64,000 nucleotides of DNA from Burkholderiaceae bacterium (GTDB lineage Bacteria > Pseudomonadota > Gammaproteobacteria > Burkholderiales > Burkholderiaceae_C), in NCBI GenBank assembly GCA_017992055.1, contig JAGOPK010000020.1:1-64000 (forward strand), given 5' to 3'. The notes under the pieces are model-generated. The model made no database searches, was not told where the DNA came from, and worked only from the letters and a program-made list of their open reading frames with translations. Positions 9,328 through 19,642 of this stretch are shown here, piece by piece (within the stretch, counting starts at the first letter, position 1; every line of letters starts with the position of its first letter). The translations under genes were made by a program, and so were the position numbers.

Positions 9328-11337
9328 ATGAGCAACGACACCGACTTCTCCCTGGATCGCCGCCAGCTGATGCTGGCCGGTGCCGCGCTGAGCGCGGCCC
9401 CCATGGCCTGGGCCCAGAGCGCGGCACAGGCCGCCATTCCGCTGCAGGACTTCTTCCGGTCCGAGGCCATTCGCGGTGCGCGGCTGTCGCCGGCCGGCAC
9501 CCATGTGGTGGCCATCCGTCCGCACAACGGCCGCGACAACCTGGTGGTGTTCGACCTGGCCACGCGCAAGACGGCCATCATCACCAACTTCAACGACGCC
9601 GACGTCGGCGGTGTGCGCTGGGTCAACAACGACTGGCTGCTGCTGTCGCTGTACGAGGCCGACCGCGGCGGCGGCGACCAGGTATCGGGCGGCATGTACT
9701 CGATCCGCCGCGACGGATCGGATTACCGCGAACTGGCCGAACGCAGCTTCCTCAGCTCGGGTCGGCGCCTGCTGGCCTACGGCGCCCGCTTCAAGGCATC
9801 GGTGACCGATGCCGAGGGCCGGCCCACCGAGGAGATCATCGCCGAGGTGCCGCGGGCCCAGGGCCGCGGCCGCTTCGACGCGCACCTGTACCGCGTCAAC
9901 GTCAGCAACGGCCACTTCAGCCAGCTGGACATGGTGGGTGCACCGGCCGAGGTGGCCGATTGGGTGCTGGACCGGGATCAGGTGCCGCGAGCGGCCGTGG
10001 TCGTCGACAACGTCGGCACCACCCACCTGCATGTGCGCGACGGTGCCAAGTCGCCGTGGCGGCGCCTGCTGAGCTATGCCGTCACCGACGCCGGCGGGGC
10101 CGTGACGCCGGTGGCCTTTGACCGTGCGGGCCAGCTCTATGTGGCCGCCAATGCCGGCAACGACACCCAGGGCATCTACACGCTCGACCTGGCCAGTGGC
10201 AAGCTCAGCGCCGAGCCGGTGGTGGCGGTCAAGGGTTTCGACCTGGGGGAGAACCTGCTGTTCTCGCGCGGCGGCCAACGCCTGCTGGGCGTGAGCTTCG
10301 AGGTCGACCAGCCGATGACGGTGTGGTTCGACGAGGCCTACGACAAGCTGCAGGCCCAGATCGACAAGCTGCTGCCGGGCCGCGTCAACGATCTGAGCAT
10401 CGCCGGCCTGGACGCCGCGGGCAAGGCGCCGGTGCTGGTGTTCACGCGGGCCGACACCGACCCGGGCAGCTATCTGCTGTACGACCGCGGCACGCAGCGC
10501 CTGACGCCGCTGGGCTCGCGCCGGCCCTGGATACGTCCGGAGCAGATGCGGCCCACGCAGTTCTTCCGCTACGACACGCCCGACGGCCTGTCGATCCCGG
10601 CCCAGCTGACCACGCCGGCCGGCAAGGGACCGTTCCCGCTGGTGGTGCTGCACTACGGCGGGCCCTGGGTGCGGGCCATCCACTACGGCTGGGATGCCCG
10701 TGTGCAGTTCCTGGTGTCGCGCGGCTATGCGGTGTTCATGCCGGCGCCGCGGGCCTCCACCGGCTTTGGCCAGAAGCTGTTCCGCGCCGGCTGGAAGCAG
10801 TGGGGCCTGGGCATGCAGGACGACGTGGCCGTGGGCGTGCGCAAGCTCATCGCCGATGGCGTGGCCGACGCCAAGCGGGTGGCCATCACCGGCGCCAGCT
10901 ACGGCGGCTACCTGACCATGATGGGCCTGGTCAAGCATCCCGACCTGTACCGCTGCGGCATCAACTGGGTGGGCGTCACCGACCCGGCCTTCATGCACAC
11001 CGTCACCTGGTCGGACTTCAGCCGCGCCGACAGCGGCCGTTTCCGCCTCGACCTGACGCTGGGCGATCCGGAGAAGGACAAGGCCCAGTTCGAGCAGACC
11101 TCACCGCTCAAGCGTGCAGCCGAGATCAAGCAGCCGGTGCTGATGGCCTATGGCGCCCAGGACGAGCGCGTGCCCATCATCCACGGTGAGCGCATGCGCG
11201 ACGCGCTCAAACCCCACAACCCGAACGTCGAGTGGGTGGTCTATGCCGACGAGGGCCATGGCTTCTACAAGCCGGCCAACGAACTGGACTTCTGGGGTCG
11301 GTTCGAGCGCTTCCTGGCCAAGCACCTGAAGGCCTGA
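9328..11337 (+). CDS. Exported S9-family (prolyl oligopeptidase-like) serine peptidase, copy 2, with Tat-like signal
   Basis: A 669-residue S9 peptidase. The N-terminus has a twin-arginine pair (LDRRQLML, Arg11-Arg12) followed by a hydrophobic stretch and AWA/QS cleavage site, so export by Tat rather than Sec is likely. Beta-propeller sequence (LSPAGTH start) covers roughly residues 40-400. The hydrolase domain carries Ser524 (GASYGGY), Asp612 (GAQDERVP) and His644 (DEGHGFY). The stop codon abuts the stop of the convergent sulfotransferase gene with no spacer. With the receptor before it, this forms the second receptor-peptidase module. Dipeptidyl- or acylaminoacyl-peptidase activity is the general family expectation, and the true substrate is not known. 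Confidence 0.9.
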   Translation: MSNDTDFSLDRRQLMLAGAALSAAPMAWAQSAAQAAIPLQDFFRSEAIRGARLSPAGTHVVAIRPHNGRDNLVVFDLATRKTAIITNFNDADVGGVRWVNNDWLLLSLYEADRGGGDQVSGGMYSIRRDGSDYRELAERSFLSSGRRLLAYGARFKASVTDAEGRPTEEIIAEVPRAQGRGRFDAHLYRVNVSNGHFSQLDMVGAPAEVADWVLDRDQVPRAAVVVDNVGTTHLHVRDGAKSPWRRLLSYAVTDAGGAVTPVAFDRAGQLYVAANAGNDTQGIYTLDLASGKLSAEPVVAVKGFDLGENLLFSRGGQRLLGVSFEVDQPMTVWFDEAYDKLQAQIDKLLPGRVNDLSIAGLDAAGKAPVLVFTRADTDPGSYLLYDRGTQRLTPLGSRRPWIRPEQMRPTQFFRYDTPDGLSIPAQLTTPAGKGPFPLVVLHYGGPWVRAIHYGWDARVQFLVSRGYAVFMPAPRASTGFGQKLFRAGWKQWGLGMQDDVAVGVRKLIADGVADAKRVAITGASYGGYLTMMGLVKHPDLYRCGINWVGVTDPAFMHTVTWSDFSRADSGRFRLDLTLGDPEKDKAQFEQTSPLKRAAEIKQPVLMAYGAQDERVPIIHGERMRDALKPHNPNVEWVVYADEGHGFYKPANELDFWGRFERFLAKHLKA

Positions 11338-12792
11338 TCAGGCCAGGCCCAGGGCCTGCTTCAGCGGGCCCAGGTGGGCCTGGTAATGCCGGGCCCGGCC
11401 CGAGGCGCGCATGTACAGCGGCTCGCGCACCTGCCAGGCGCTGGGCGTCTGCACCTGCGTGAGCGCCTCGTGCGGCCGCAGGCAGCCCTCGTGCCAGGGC
11501 AGGCCGGCATGGTCCAGCAGGGCGCGGATCACCGGCTCGGGCCGGCGCACCAGGTCGTCGTAGTGCAGGTCGTGGATGCGGCCCGGATACAGCCGCTGCC
11601 AGTGCGCCATCAGCCGCCGGTACTGGCCGTACCAGTGGCCGATGTGGTCCAGCCGGCGCGCCCAGGACATGGCATCGCCCAGGTGCAGGAAGAACATCGA
11701 CAGGCAGTTGTCCAGCACCGCCCGCGTGGTGTGCACCACCACCGCCTGCGGAAACAGCGCCAGCACCAGGCCCAGGTACAGGAAGTTGTCCAGGCGCTTG
11801 TCGGTGATCACCCGCGCCTGCGGATGCACCGCGGCCATGGCATCGCTGTAGCTGCGCCGCATGGCCTGCAATTCGTCGGGCCGGGGCGGCCCCGGCGGCT
11901 GGCGGTGCAGCAGGTCCAGGGCCAGGCGCGGCATCACGTCGAACTCGCCGGCCGGCGTGACCTCGGGGTGGCAGGCCAGGATCTGCTCGGCCAGCGACGA
12001 GCCCGAGCGGAACATGCCGCAGATGAAGATGCGCCGCGGCCCGTCGGCCTCGCCCTCGGCCTGGGCTTCGGCCGGGCGGTCGAACATCGCGATCAGCCGG
12101 TCGACCAGGCGCTCGTGGGCCTGGGGGTCGTAGGCCGAGCCCGGCGCATCGGCCACGCAGGCCGCGTTGGCTGCGGCATAGGCGGCAAAGGCCTGGTCGT
12201 AGCGGGCCAGCGCATCGAGGCTGCGGCCCAGCGCAAAACCCAGGTCGGCCCGCTCGTCGGGCCGGCGGCCCGGTTCGGCCAGGGCCTGCTGCAGTGCCTG
12301 GGCAGCGGCGTCCAGTGCTGCCGGCCCTTCCACCAGGCCCGCCCGCCGCGCCAGCGCCAGGGCATGGCCGGCCTGCAGCCGCAGCACCTGGTCATAGGCC
12401 TGCAGGGCCGGTTCGCGCTGGCCCAGCTGTTCGTGGATGTTGCCCAGGTTGAGCAGGGCGCCCAGGTGGTCGGGCTGCAGGGCCAGCACCTGTTGCAGCT
12501 CGGCGATGGCCGCCTGCGGCTGGGACAGGGACTGGGCCAGCAGCACGGCGCGGTTCAGGTGCACCTCGGCCGGGCCGTCGATGCCCCGGGCCAGCGCCTG
12601 GTCGTAGGCCTGCAGCGCAGCCTGGGGCTGGCGCACCTGGCCCAGCAACCAGCCCAGGTTGTACCAGCTGTCGGCATCGGCCGGCACGGCCTGCAGCAGG
12701 GCCCGGTAGGCCGCGATGGCATCGCCCAGGCGGCCGGCCGACATCAGCCGTTCGGCCTGGTCACGCAGCAGGGAAGGGGGCAGGCCGGCCAT
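11338..12792 (-). CDS. TPR-repeat sulfotransferase family protein
   Basis: A 484-residue two-part protein. Residues 1-210 are tetratricopeptide repeats (for example WYNLGWLLGQVRQPQAAL and LLNLGNIHEQLGQREPAL, each about 34 residues), a protein-interaction scaffold. Residues about 254-484 form a sulfotransferase domain that would use the sulfate donor PAPS. The 5'-phosphosulfate loop is FICGMFRSGSS (256-266), and a 3'-phosphate-type region follows (VVHTTRAVLDNCLSMFF). No signal peptide is seen, so it is probably cytoplasmic. I took the ATG at 12792 because the repeats begin directly after it. The frame stays open upstream only as an overlap with the neighbouring dehydrogenase. The acceptor molecule is unknown. 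Confidence 0.85.
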   Translation of the reverse strand: MAGLPPSLLRDQAERLMSAGRLGDAIAAYRALLQAVPADADSWYNLGWLLGQVRQPQAALQAYDQALARGIDGPAEVHLNRAVLLAQSLSQPQAAIAELQQVLALQPDHLGALLNLGNIHEQLGQREPALQAYDQVLRLQAGHALALARRAGLVEGPAALDAAAQALQQALAEPGRRPDERADLGFALGRSLDALARYDQAFAAYAAANAACVADAPGSAYDPQAHERLVDRLIAMFDRPAEAQAEGEADGPRRIFICGMFRSGSSLAEQILACHPEVTPAGEFDVMPRLALDLLHRQPPGPPRPDELQAMRRSYSDAMAAVHPQARVITDKRLDNFLYLGLVLALFPQAVVVHTTRAVLDNCLSMFFLHLGDAMSWARRLDHIGHWYGQYRRLMAHWQRLYPGRIHDLHYDDLVRRPEPVIRALLDHAGLPWHEGCLRPHEALTQVQTPSAWQVREPLYMRASGRARHYQAHLGPLKQALGLA

Positions 12793-12824
12793 GGTGCAGG
12801 GGAGGGCAGATGCGGGATCGCAGC

Positions 12825-13592
<768 letters not shown>

Positions 13593-13622
13593 GTTGTGCT
13601 CCTCGTGGGTTGATGGGTGACG

Positions 13623-13638
13623 TTGACGTAAACGTCAA
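13623..13638 (-). promoter_or_regulatory. LiuR-like operator upstream of the SDR dehydrogenase
   Basis: TTGACGT and ACGTCAA form an inverted repeat of 7 bp with a 2-base spacer. The site resembles the ACGT-centred palindromes described for the MerR-family regulator LiuR, which controls branched-chain amino acid degradation genes in proteobacteria. Position and gene function fit, but the assignment is from memory of the motif. Confidence 0.5.
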
Positions 13639-13665
13639 TTGTGCGATGCGCCGCCACAAACGACA

Positions 13666-13690
13666 ACGGCCACGCGGTGTGCGTGGCCGT
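13666..13690 (-). terminator. Intrinsic terminator of adk
   Basis: A perfect 10-bp stem (ACGGCCACGC/GCGTGGCCGT, 5-base loop) lies 21 bp after the adk stop. Read on the minus strand it is followed by the T-rich TGTCGTTTGTGG. Confidence 0.6.
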
Positions 13691-13710
13691 CGTGGCGGGG
13701 GCGTGTGCCG

Positions 13711-14484
<774 letters not shown>

Positions 14485-14546
14485 TCACGCGCCTCCCTGC
14501 ACGAAACTGACGCCAGGGCGTCAGCGGGCGGGGGCGGTCCGGCCCG

Positions 14547-15320
14547 TCAGGGGCTGGTGAACAGCGCGCGCACGCGCGCCAGATCCTCGGGCGTGTCGAC
14601 GCCGGGACCGGGCCGCTCGGGGCTCACATGCACGGCGATGCGCTCGCCATGCCACAGCACGCGCAGCTGCTCCAGCGATTCCAGCGTCTCCAGCGGCGCC
14701 ACCGGCAGCGTGGGATAGCGGCGCAGAAAGCCGGCGCGGTAGGCATACAGGCCCACATGGCGCAGCGGCGCCTGGGCCGGTGGCAGTGGCGTGGCGGCGT
14801 CCAGGCCCTTGGCAAAGCCGTCGCGCCACCAGGCGATCGGCGCGCGCGAGAAGTACAGCGCCCGGCCGGCGGCATCCAGCACCACCTTGACCACGTTGGG
14901 ATTGATGAACTCGGCCGCATCGTCGATGGCATGGGCCACGGTGCTCATCACGCAGTCGGGCCGCGCCGCCAGCAGTTCGGCACAGGCGTCGATCATCGCC
15001 GGCGCGATCAGCGGCTCGTCGCCCTGCACATTGACCACCGTGGCATCGCCGTCCAGGCCCAGCTGCTGGCAGGCCTCGGCCAGGCGGTCGCTGCCGCTGG
15101 GATGGTCGACACGCGTCAGCACCGCCTGCACGCCATGGCTGGCGCAGGCCTCGACGATGCGCACATCGTCGGCCGCCACCACCACGCGGCGGGCGCGGCT
15201 GCGTGCCGCGGCCTGGGCCACGCGCACCACCATCGGCGCACCGGCGATGTCGGCCAGCGGCTTGTCGGGCAGGCGGGTGCTGGCCAGCCGGGCCGGGATC
15301 AGGACGGTGAAGTCGCTCAT
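14547..15320 (-). CDS. kdsB: 3-deoxy-manno-octulosonate cytidylyltransferase (CMP-KDO synthetase)
   Basis: A 257-residue enzyme that activates KDO with CTP for lipopolysaccharide inner-core synthesis. The N-terminal nucleotide-binding signature [15 protein letters not shown], the [11 protein letters not shown] core and the C-terminal GVDTPEDL motif are all intact. The ATG at 15320 overlaps the stop of the Trm112-like gene by 4 bases (ATGA), indicating translational coupling. It is the last gene of the exbB-exbD-lpxK-Trm112-kdsB run. Confidence 0.97.
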   Translation of the reverse strand: MSDFTVLIPARLASTRLPDKPLADIAGAPMVVRVAQAAARSRARRVVVAADDVRIVEACASHGVQAVLTRVDHPSGSDRLAEACQQLGLDGDATVVNVQGDEPLIAPAMIDACAELLAARPDCVMSTVAHAIDDAAEFINPNVVKVVLDAAGRALYFSRAPIAWWRDGFAKGLDAATPLPPAQAPLRHVGLYAYRAGFLRRYPTLPVAPLETLESLEQLRVLWHGERIAVHVSPERPGPGVDTPEDLARVRALFTSP

Positions 15321-15544
15321 GGGGCGGTCGACGCGGCGACGGTGCTGCCCAGGGTCTCGCCGGCGTCGATGGCGCGGGCCTCGGCCTCCAGCATCACCGG
15401 GATGCCGTCGCGCACCGCAAAGCCCAGGCGGTCGGCCGGGCATTGCAGCTCGGCCGGCCGGCCCTGGGCATCGCGGGCCAGGCTCAGCGGGCCCTTGCAG
15501 ACGGGACAGACCAGCAGGTTCAGCAGGCGGTGGTCCAGGCTCAT
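15317..15544 (-). CDS. Trm112-family small zinc-ribbon protein (YcaR-like)
   Basis: A 75-residue protein of the Trm112/UPF0434 family. It starts [18 protein letters not shown] and has one CPVC zinc knuckle near residue 13, with a second Cys (LQCPADRL) and the family ending RDGIPVML. Members partner methyltransferases in eukaryotes and archaea, and the bacterial role is uncertain. Its place between lpxK and kdsB is conserved in many proteobacteria. It starts 10 bp after the lpxK stop. Confidence 0.92.
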   Translation of the reverse strand: MSLDHRLLNLLVCPVCKGPLSLARDAQGRPAELQCPADRLGFAVRDGIPVMLEAEARAIDAGETLGSTVAASTAP

Positions 15545-15554
15545 GGTGTGGGAT

Positions 15555-16637
15555 TCAGGCGGGGAAAGGGGGCCGGCGCCGCAGCGGCGTCACCAGGCTG
15601 GCAAGTGCGGCATCGAAAGCCGCTTCGGGCTGGAAGTCTAGCGTCGCCACCCAGACCTGCGGGCCGCCGGCCACCGCCTCCGGTGGCAGCTTGACGGCGT
15701 CCTTCTCGGTCAGCACCAGCTCGGTGGTGTCGGCCGGCCAGGGCGGCGGCTGCAGGCTGTGGTGGTCGGCCAGCGGCAGGCGGCGGATGCTCAGGCCACG
15801 CGCCTCCAGCATGCGGAAGAAGGCCTCCGGCCGCGCCAGGCCGGCGGCGGCCAGCACCGGCCGGCCCCGTGCCGGCAGCACGGCCCAGCCATCGGCCACG
15901 CCGGCCTCGCCAGGCTGGGCGCCACGCCACCAGTCGGCCAGTGGCAGCAGGGCACCCAGCTGGCGCGTGCCGATGCAGCCGGGCAGCGGCGTGCTGGCCT
16001 GGCCGGCGGTGTAGAGCACGCGGGCATGTGCCGGCACGCGGCGTGGCAGCGGCTGGCGCAGCGGCCCGGCCGGCAGCAGCAGGCCGTTGCCGGCGCCACG
16101 TTCGTCGAACACCCAGACCTCGGCCTCGCGGGCCAGGCGGTGGTGCTGCAGGCCGTCGTCGGTGACGATCAGGTCGACCTCGGCATGGGCGGCGCACAGC
16201 GCCTGCGCGGCGGCCACGCGGTCGGCGCCCACCACCACCGGCACGCGGCCACGGCGGTGGATCAGCAGCGGCTCGTCGCCGACCTCGCTGGCGCGGCTGT
16301 GCTCCAGCACCTCGCACAGCCCGGTGCCGCGCCGGCCATGGCCACGCGACACCACGCCGGGCGTGAAGCCCAGCGCACGCAGCCGCGGCAGCAGGGCCAG
16401 CACCGTGGGCGTCTTGCCGCCGCCGCCGGCCACCAGGTTGCCGACCACCAGCACCGGCACCGGCGCGCGCCGGGCCGGTTTCAGGCCGCTGCGGTACAGG
16501 CCGCGGTGCAGGGCCGCCAGGCCGGCATACAGCCAGGACAGGGGCTGCAGCAGGCGCGCGCGCCAGCCGGGGCGGGGGCCGGCCCAGTCCCGCTGCAGGG
16601 CGGCGGAAAAGCCGGCCGGGCCGGGGTCAGCGGCCAC
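15555..16637 (-). CDS. lpxK: Tetraacyldisaccharide 4'-kinase
   Basis: A 360-residue inner-membrane-associated kinase that phosphorylates the lipid A precursor at the 4' position. An N-terminal hydrophobic helix (about 30-45) is followed by the P-loop VAGGGGKTP, the VSRGHGR motif and VTDDGLQHHRL, the lipid kinase core. I used the GTG at 16637, which overlaps the exbD stop by 11 bases. No ATG fits the N-terminus. It sits in the exbBD-kdsB envelope operon. Confidence 0.95.
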   Translation of the reverse strand: MAADPGPAGFSAALQRDWAGPRPGWRARLLQPLSWLYAGLAALHRGLYRSGLKPARRAPVPVLVVGNLVAGGGGKTPTVLALLPRLRALGFTPGVVSRGHGRRGTGLCEVLEHSRASEVGDEPLLIHRRGRVPVVVGADRVAAAQALCAAHAEVDLIVTDDGLQHHRLAREAEVWVFDERGAGNGLLLPAGPLRQPLPRRVPAHARVLYTAGQASTPLPGCIGTRQLGALLPLADWWRGAQPGEAGVADGWAVLPARGRPVLAAAGLARPEAFFRMLEARGLSIRRLPLADHHSLQPPPWPADTTELVLTEKDAVKLPPEAVAGGPQVWVATLDFQPEAAFDAALASLVTPLRRRPPFPA

Positions 16638-17070
16638 TGCCGTCGGCCGGCAACTGGGTGGCGAAGGTCAGCTTGGGCAGGCCGGCGCGCCGCGCCGCAT
16701 CCAGCACATTGATCACGCTCTGGTGCGCGGCCAGCGCATCGGCCGAGACGATGACCACCGCGCGCTCGCCGTCGGCACCGGCGGCGGTGCGCAGGGCCGC
16801 GCTCAGCGGCTCGACCGAGCGGCCCTCGACCGGCTGGCGGTTGACGCTGTAGCGGCCGTCGGCCGAGACGCTGACCAGCACCTCGGCCGGCTTGTCCTTC
16901 AGCGGCGCGGCGTCGGCCGTGGGCAGGGTGATCTGCAGCTCGGAATAACGGCTGTAGGTGGTGGACAGCATCAGGAAGATGATGACCACCAGCAGCACGT
17001 CGATGAACGGGATCAGGTTGATCTCGGCATCGCCATCGTCCTGGCGGCGGCCGCGGCGGTGGAAGTTCAT
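16627..17070 (-). CDS. exbD: ExbD/TolR-family biopolymer transport protein
   Basis: A 147-residue inner-membrane component that, with ExbB, uses the proton gradient to energise TonB. A short basic cytoplasmic N-terminus leads into the single membrane helix INLIPFIDVLLVVIIFLML, which contains the conserved proton-carrying Asp. A periplasmic domain with PTADAAPL and a typical C-terminal VVIVSADA region follows. The ATG at 17070 is preferred to an upstream start because the preceding codons are Arg-rich and unlike the family. It starts 13 bp after the exbB stop. No tonB gene is nearby. Confidence 0.93.
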   Translation of the reverse strand: MNFHRRGRRQDDGDAEINLIPFIDVLLVVIIFLMLSTTYSRYSELQITLPTADAAPLKDKPAEVLVSVSADGRYSVNRQPVEGRSVEPLSAALRTAAGADGERAVVIVSADALAAHQSVINVLDAARRAGLPKLTFATQLPADGSGR

Positions 17071-17083
17071 GGCCTGCAGCCGT

Positions 17084-17734
17084 TCAGCGCGCCGCCGGCG
17101 CGGCCGACGACGGGCGCACGGCAAAGCGCATCAGCTGCGGCAGCAGGCGCTCGGCCGACAGCTCCAGCGCCAGCTGGTGGCGGTCGGCCAGGGCGCGGAA
17201 ATGGCGGTGGAACATCAGCGCTGGGATGGCGATGATCAGGCCGAAGGCGGTGTTGTACAACGCGATCGAGATGCCATGTGCCAGGGCCGCCGGATTGCCG
17301 GCACCGCTGGCCGGCTGCGAGCCGAAGATCTCGATCATGCCCACCACCGTGCCCAGCAGGCCCAGCAGCGGCGCCGCGGCGGCGATGGTGCCCAGCGTGG
17401 TCAGGTAGCGGTCGAGCTGGGCGGCGGCGGCACGGCCGGCGATCTCGAAGGACTGGCGCAGCTGCGGCTCGGTGATGCGCGGCTCGGCGATCACCGCGCG
17501 CAGGCCGGCGGCCAGCACCTGGCCCAGCATCGAGTTGTCGGCCAGCTTGGCCACCACGTCGCTGGTGGGCAGGCTGGCGCGCGTCAGCGTCAGCACCTCA
17601 TCGAGCAGGTTCGGCGGCAGCAGGCGCTTGCCGCGCAGGCTGAACAGGCGTTCGATGATCAGGGCCAGGCCCACGACAGAGCACAGGATCAGCGGCCAGA
17701 TCGGCCAGCCGGCGGCTTGTATGATCGACAGCAA
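17084..17734 (-). CDS. exbB: ExbB/MotA-TolQ-family proton channel protein, TTG start
   Basis: A 216-residue three-helix inner-membrane protein forming the proton channel with ExbD. The core motif LGLLGTVVGMIEIF and the final helix region (ALYNTAFGLIIAIPAL) are intact. The frame stays open for a further 189 codons upstream, but that sequence is unlike any ExbB. The best start is TTG at 17734, with GAGG 6 bases upstream, giving MLSIIQAAGWPIWP. It heads the envelope operon running to kdsB. Confidence 0.9.
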   Translation of the reverse strand: MLSIIQAAGWPIWPLILCSVVGLALIIERLFSLRGKRLLPPNLLDEVLTLTRASLPTSDVVAKLADNSMLGQVLAAGLRAVIAEPRITEPQLRQSFEIAGRAAAAQLDRYLTTLGTIAAAAPLLGLLGTVVGMIEIFGSQPASGAGNPAALAHGISIALYNTAFGLIIAIPALMFHRHFRALADRHQLALELSAERLLPQLMRFAVRPSSAAPAAR

Positions 17735-18173
17735 CGAGGGCCTCGGCTTCGGATGTTCGGGTCGTGGACTCGGGATGGTGTGCACCGGCCCGCTCGGCCG
17801 GCACGGCCGCGATGATACGGCCGCCGCACCGGTGGTCCGCTCGAATGCCCGAGCCGCGCCACCCGACGCCACCGTCACCCGCCTGTAACCATCCACCGAT
17901 GCTGTGGACAACTGTGTGGGCAACCCGGTGGCGGCGACGCCAAACCCGCGCCAAATCGGGCCCGATCTTGGATTGCCACTTTTTTCAGCAGACGATTCCT
18001 GTTGTGAATCAAGCACTTGCACCACACCCGTGCGTTCTTGACGGGTCCATGACAGCCACCCCGGGGGTGGGGCGCCGCTGTGGAATTCCGCAGCGCGGTG
18101 CCCTGGCGGCGGCCGGTTGCCGGGCCAGGCCGGAATTGCTGCACCTGCATCCAGGCCGGGACGGGGGGCGTTG
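17735..18173. other. Divergent intergenic region between exbB and xseA
   Basis: These 440 bases separate two divergent operons and must hold both promoters. Open frames cross it in several phases, but none has a ribosome-binding site and a recognisable product. A locally AT-rich stretch at about 17975-18025 (ACTTTTTTCAGC, TTGTGAATCAAG) is the likeliest promoter region. I could not identify a convincing Fur or FNR box. Confidence 0.5.
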
Positions 18174-19520
18174 ATGGTGGCGCTGTCGGGCCCGGCCGCG
18201 CCACGCGCCTGGAGCGTGGCCGCGCTGCTGCTGGCGGTGGCCGATGCGCTGGCCGCCCGCTTGGGCGCGGTGACGGTGCGCGGCGAGCTGTCGGGCTTCA
18301 CCCGCGCGGCCAGCGGCCACTGCTACTTCACGCTGAAGGACGCCGACGGCCAGTCCGCGGTGCTGCGCTGCGCCATGTTCCGCCGTGCGGCGATGCAACT
18401 GGACTTCCAGCCCGCCGACGGCCAGCAGGTCGAGCTGCGCGGCCGCGTCGGCGTCTACGAGCCGCGTGGCGAGCTGCAGTGCGTGGTCGAGAGCCTGCAG
18501 CGCCTGGGCGCCGGCACGCTGTACGAGCTGTTCCTGCGCCAGAAGGCGCGGCTGGAGGCGGCCGGCCTGTTCGACGCCGCGCGCAAGCGGCCGTTGCCGG
18601 CCCATCCGCAGGCGCTGGGCGTGGTCACCTCGCTGGGCGCGGCGGCGCTGCACGATGTGCTGACCGCCATCCGCCGCCGTGCGCCCCAGGTGCGGGTGGT
18701 GATTTATCCCGGCCTGGTGCAGGGCGCCGAGGCGCCGGCCCAGCTGGTGCAGGCCATCGGCCTGGCTGTGCAGCGCGACGAGGTCGATGCGCTGATCGTC
18801 TGCCGCGGCGGTGGCTCGCTGGAGGACCTGTGGGCCTTCAACGACGAGCTGCTGGTGCGGGCCATCGCCGCCTGTCCGCTGCCGGTGGTCTGCGGCGTCG
18901 GCCACGAGACCGATCTGACGCTGGCCGAGCTGGCCGCCGACCTGCGCGCGCCCACGCCCACCGCCGCCGCCGAACTGGCCACGCCGCTGCGCGCCGAGGA
19001 GCTGGTGCGGCTGCAGGCCCTGGCCCAGCGCCTGCAGCGCGCGGCCACGCGCCGGCTCGACGTGCAGGCCCAGCGGCTGGACCGCCTGGCGCTGCAGATG
19101 GGCCGCCCGGCGCGCCTGCTGGCCCAGCAGCTGGGCCGGCTGCAGGCCCTGCGGCAGCGCCGCGACCAGGCCTTGCGCCACCGCCTGCAGCGCGAGCGCC
19201 AGCGCCTGCAGGCCCTGGCCCACCGGCTGCGCCTGGCCGGCAGCCAGCAGCTGCAGCGCCAGGCCCAGCTGCAGCAGGGCCTGGCCTTGCGGCTGGACGC
19301 GCTGGACCCGCAGCATGTGCTGGCCCGCGGTTATGCCTGGTTGGCCGACGAGCAGGGCCGGCCGGTGACGCGTGCCGCCGGCCTGCAGCCCGGCCTGCGG
19401 CTGGATGCGCGCTGGGCCGACGGCCGGGCCCAGGTCGAGGTGCTGCAGGTGCAGGCCGATGCGGCCGCGCCGGCGCCGGCCGCCAGGCGCCGCCGGCCGG
19501 CCGCCCCCAAGCCCGGCTGA
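18174..19520 (+). CDS. xseA: Exodeoxyribonuclease VII large subunit
   Basis: A 448-residue cytoplasmic nuclease subunit that degrades single-stranded DNA in both directions. The N-terminal OB-fold ([19 protein letters not shown]), the catalytic core ([42 protein letters not shown]) and a long Arg/Leu/Gln-rich coiled-coil (about 290-400) are present, with the final VLARGYAWL motif. I chose the ATG at 18174, which has a G-run ribosome-binding site, over the ATG 19 codons upstream. The small subunit xseB is not in the window. Confidence 0.95.
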   Translation: MVALSGPAAPRAWSVAALLLAVADALAARLGAVTVRGELSGFTRAASGHCYFTLKDADGQSAVLRCAMFRRAAMQLDFQPADGQQVELRGRVGVYEPRGELQCVVESLQRLGAGTLYELFLRQKARLEAAGLFDAARKRPLPAHPQALGVVTSLGAAALHDVLTAIRRRAPQVRVVIYPGLVQGAEAPAQLVQAIGLAVQRDEVDALIVCRGGGSLEDLWAFNDELLVRAIAACPLPVVCGVGHETDLTLAELAADLRAPTPTAAAELATPLRAEELVRLQALAQRLQRAATRRLDVQAQRLDRLALQMGRPARLLAQQLGRLQALRQRRDQALRHRLQRERQRLQALAHRLRLAGSQQLQRQAQLQQGLALRLDALDPQHVLARGYAWLADEQGRPVTRAAGLQPGLRLDARWADGRAQVEVLQVQADAAAPAPAARRRRPAAPKPG

Positions 19521-19571
19521 GCCATGCCCACTTTCAGACCAGTCCGCGCAGTGGGGATTGCCGCGGCTGCC

Positions 19572-19577
19572 TACAAT
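19572..19577 (+). promoter_or_regulatory. Candidate -10 element for sodB
   Basis: TACAAT in the context GGCTGCCTACAATCC lies 66 bp before the sodB start. No clear -35 hexamer is visible. The same local pattern (GGCTGGCTACAATCA) occurs before thrS. Confidence 0.35.
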
Positions 19578-19642
19578 CCGCCGCGATCTCCCAGCAACCC
19601 GCCGGCCGCGCTCAGGCGCTGCCGCACACGCAAGGACACCCC

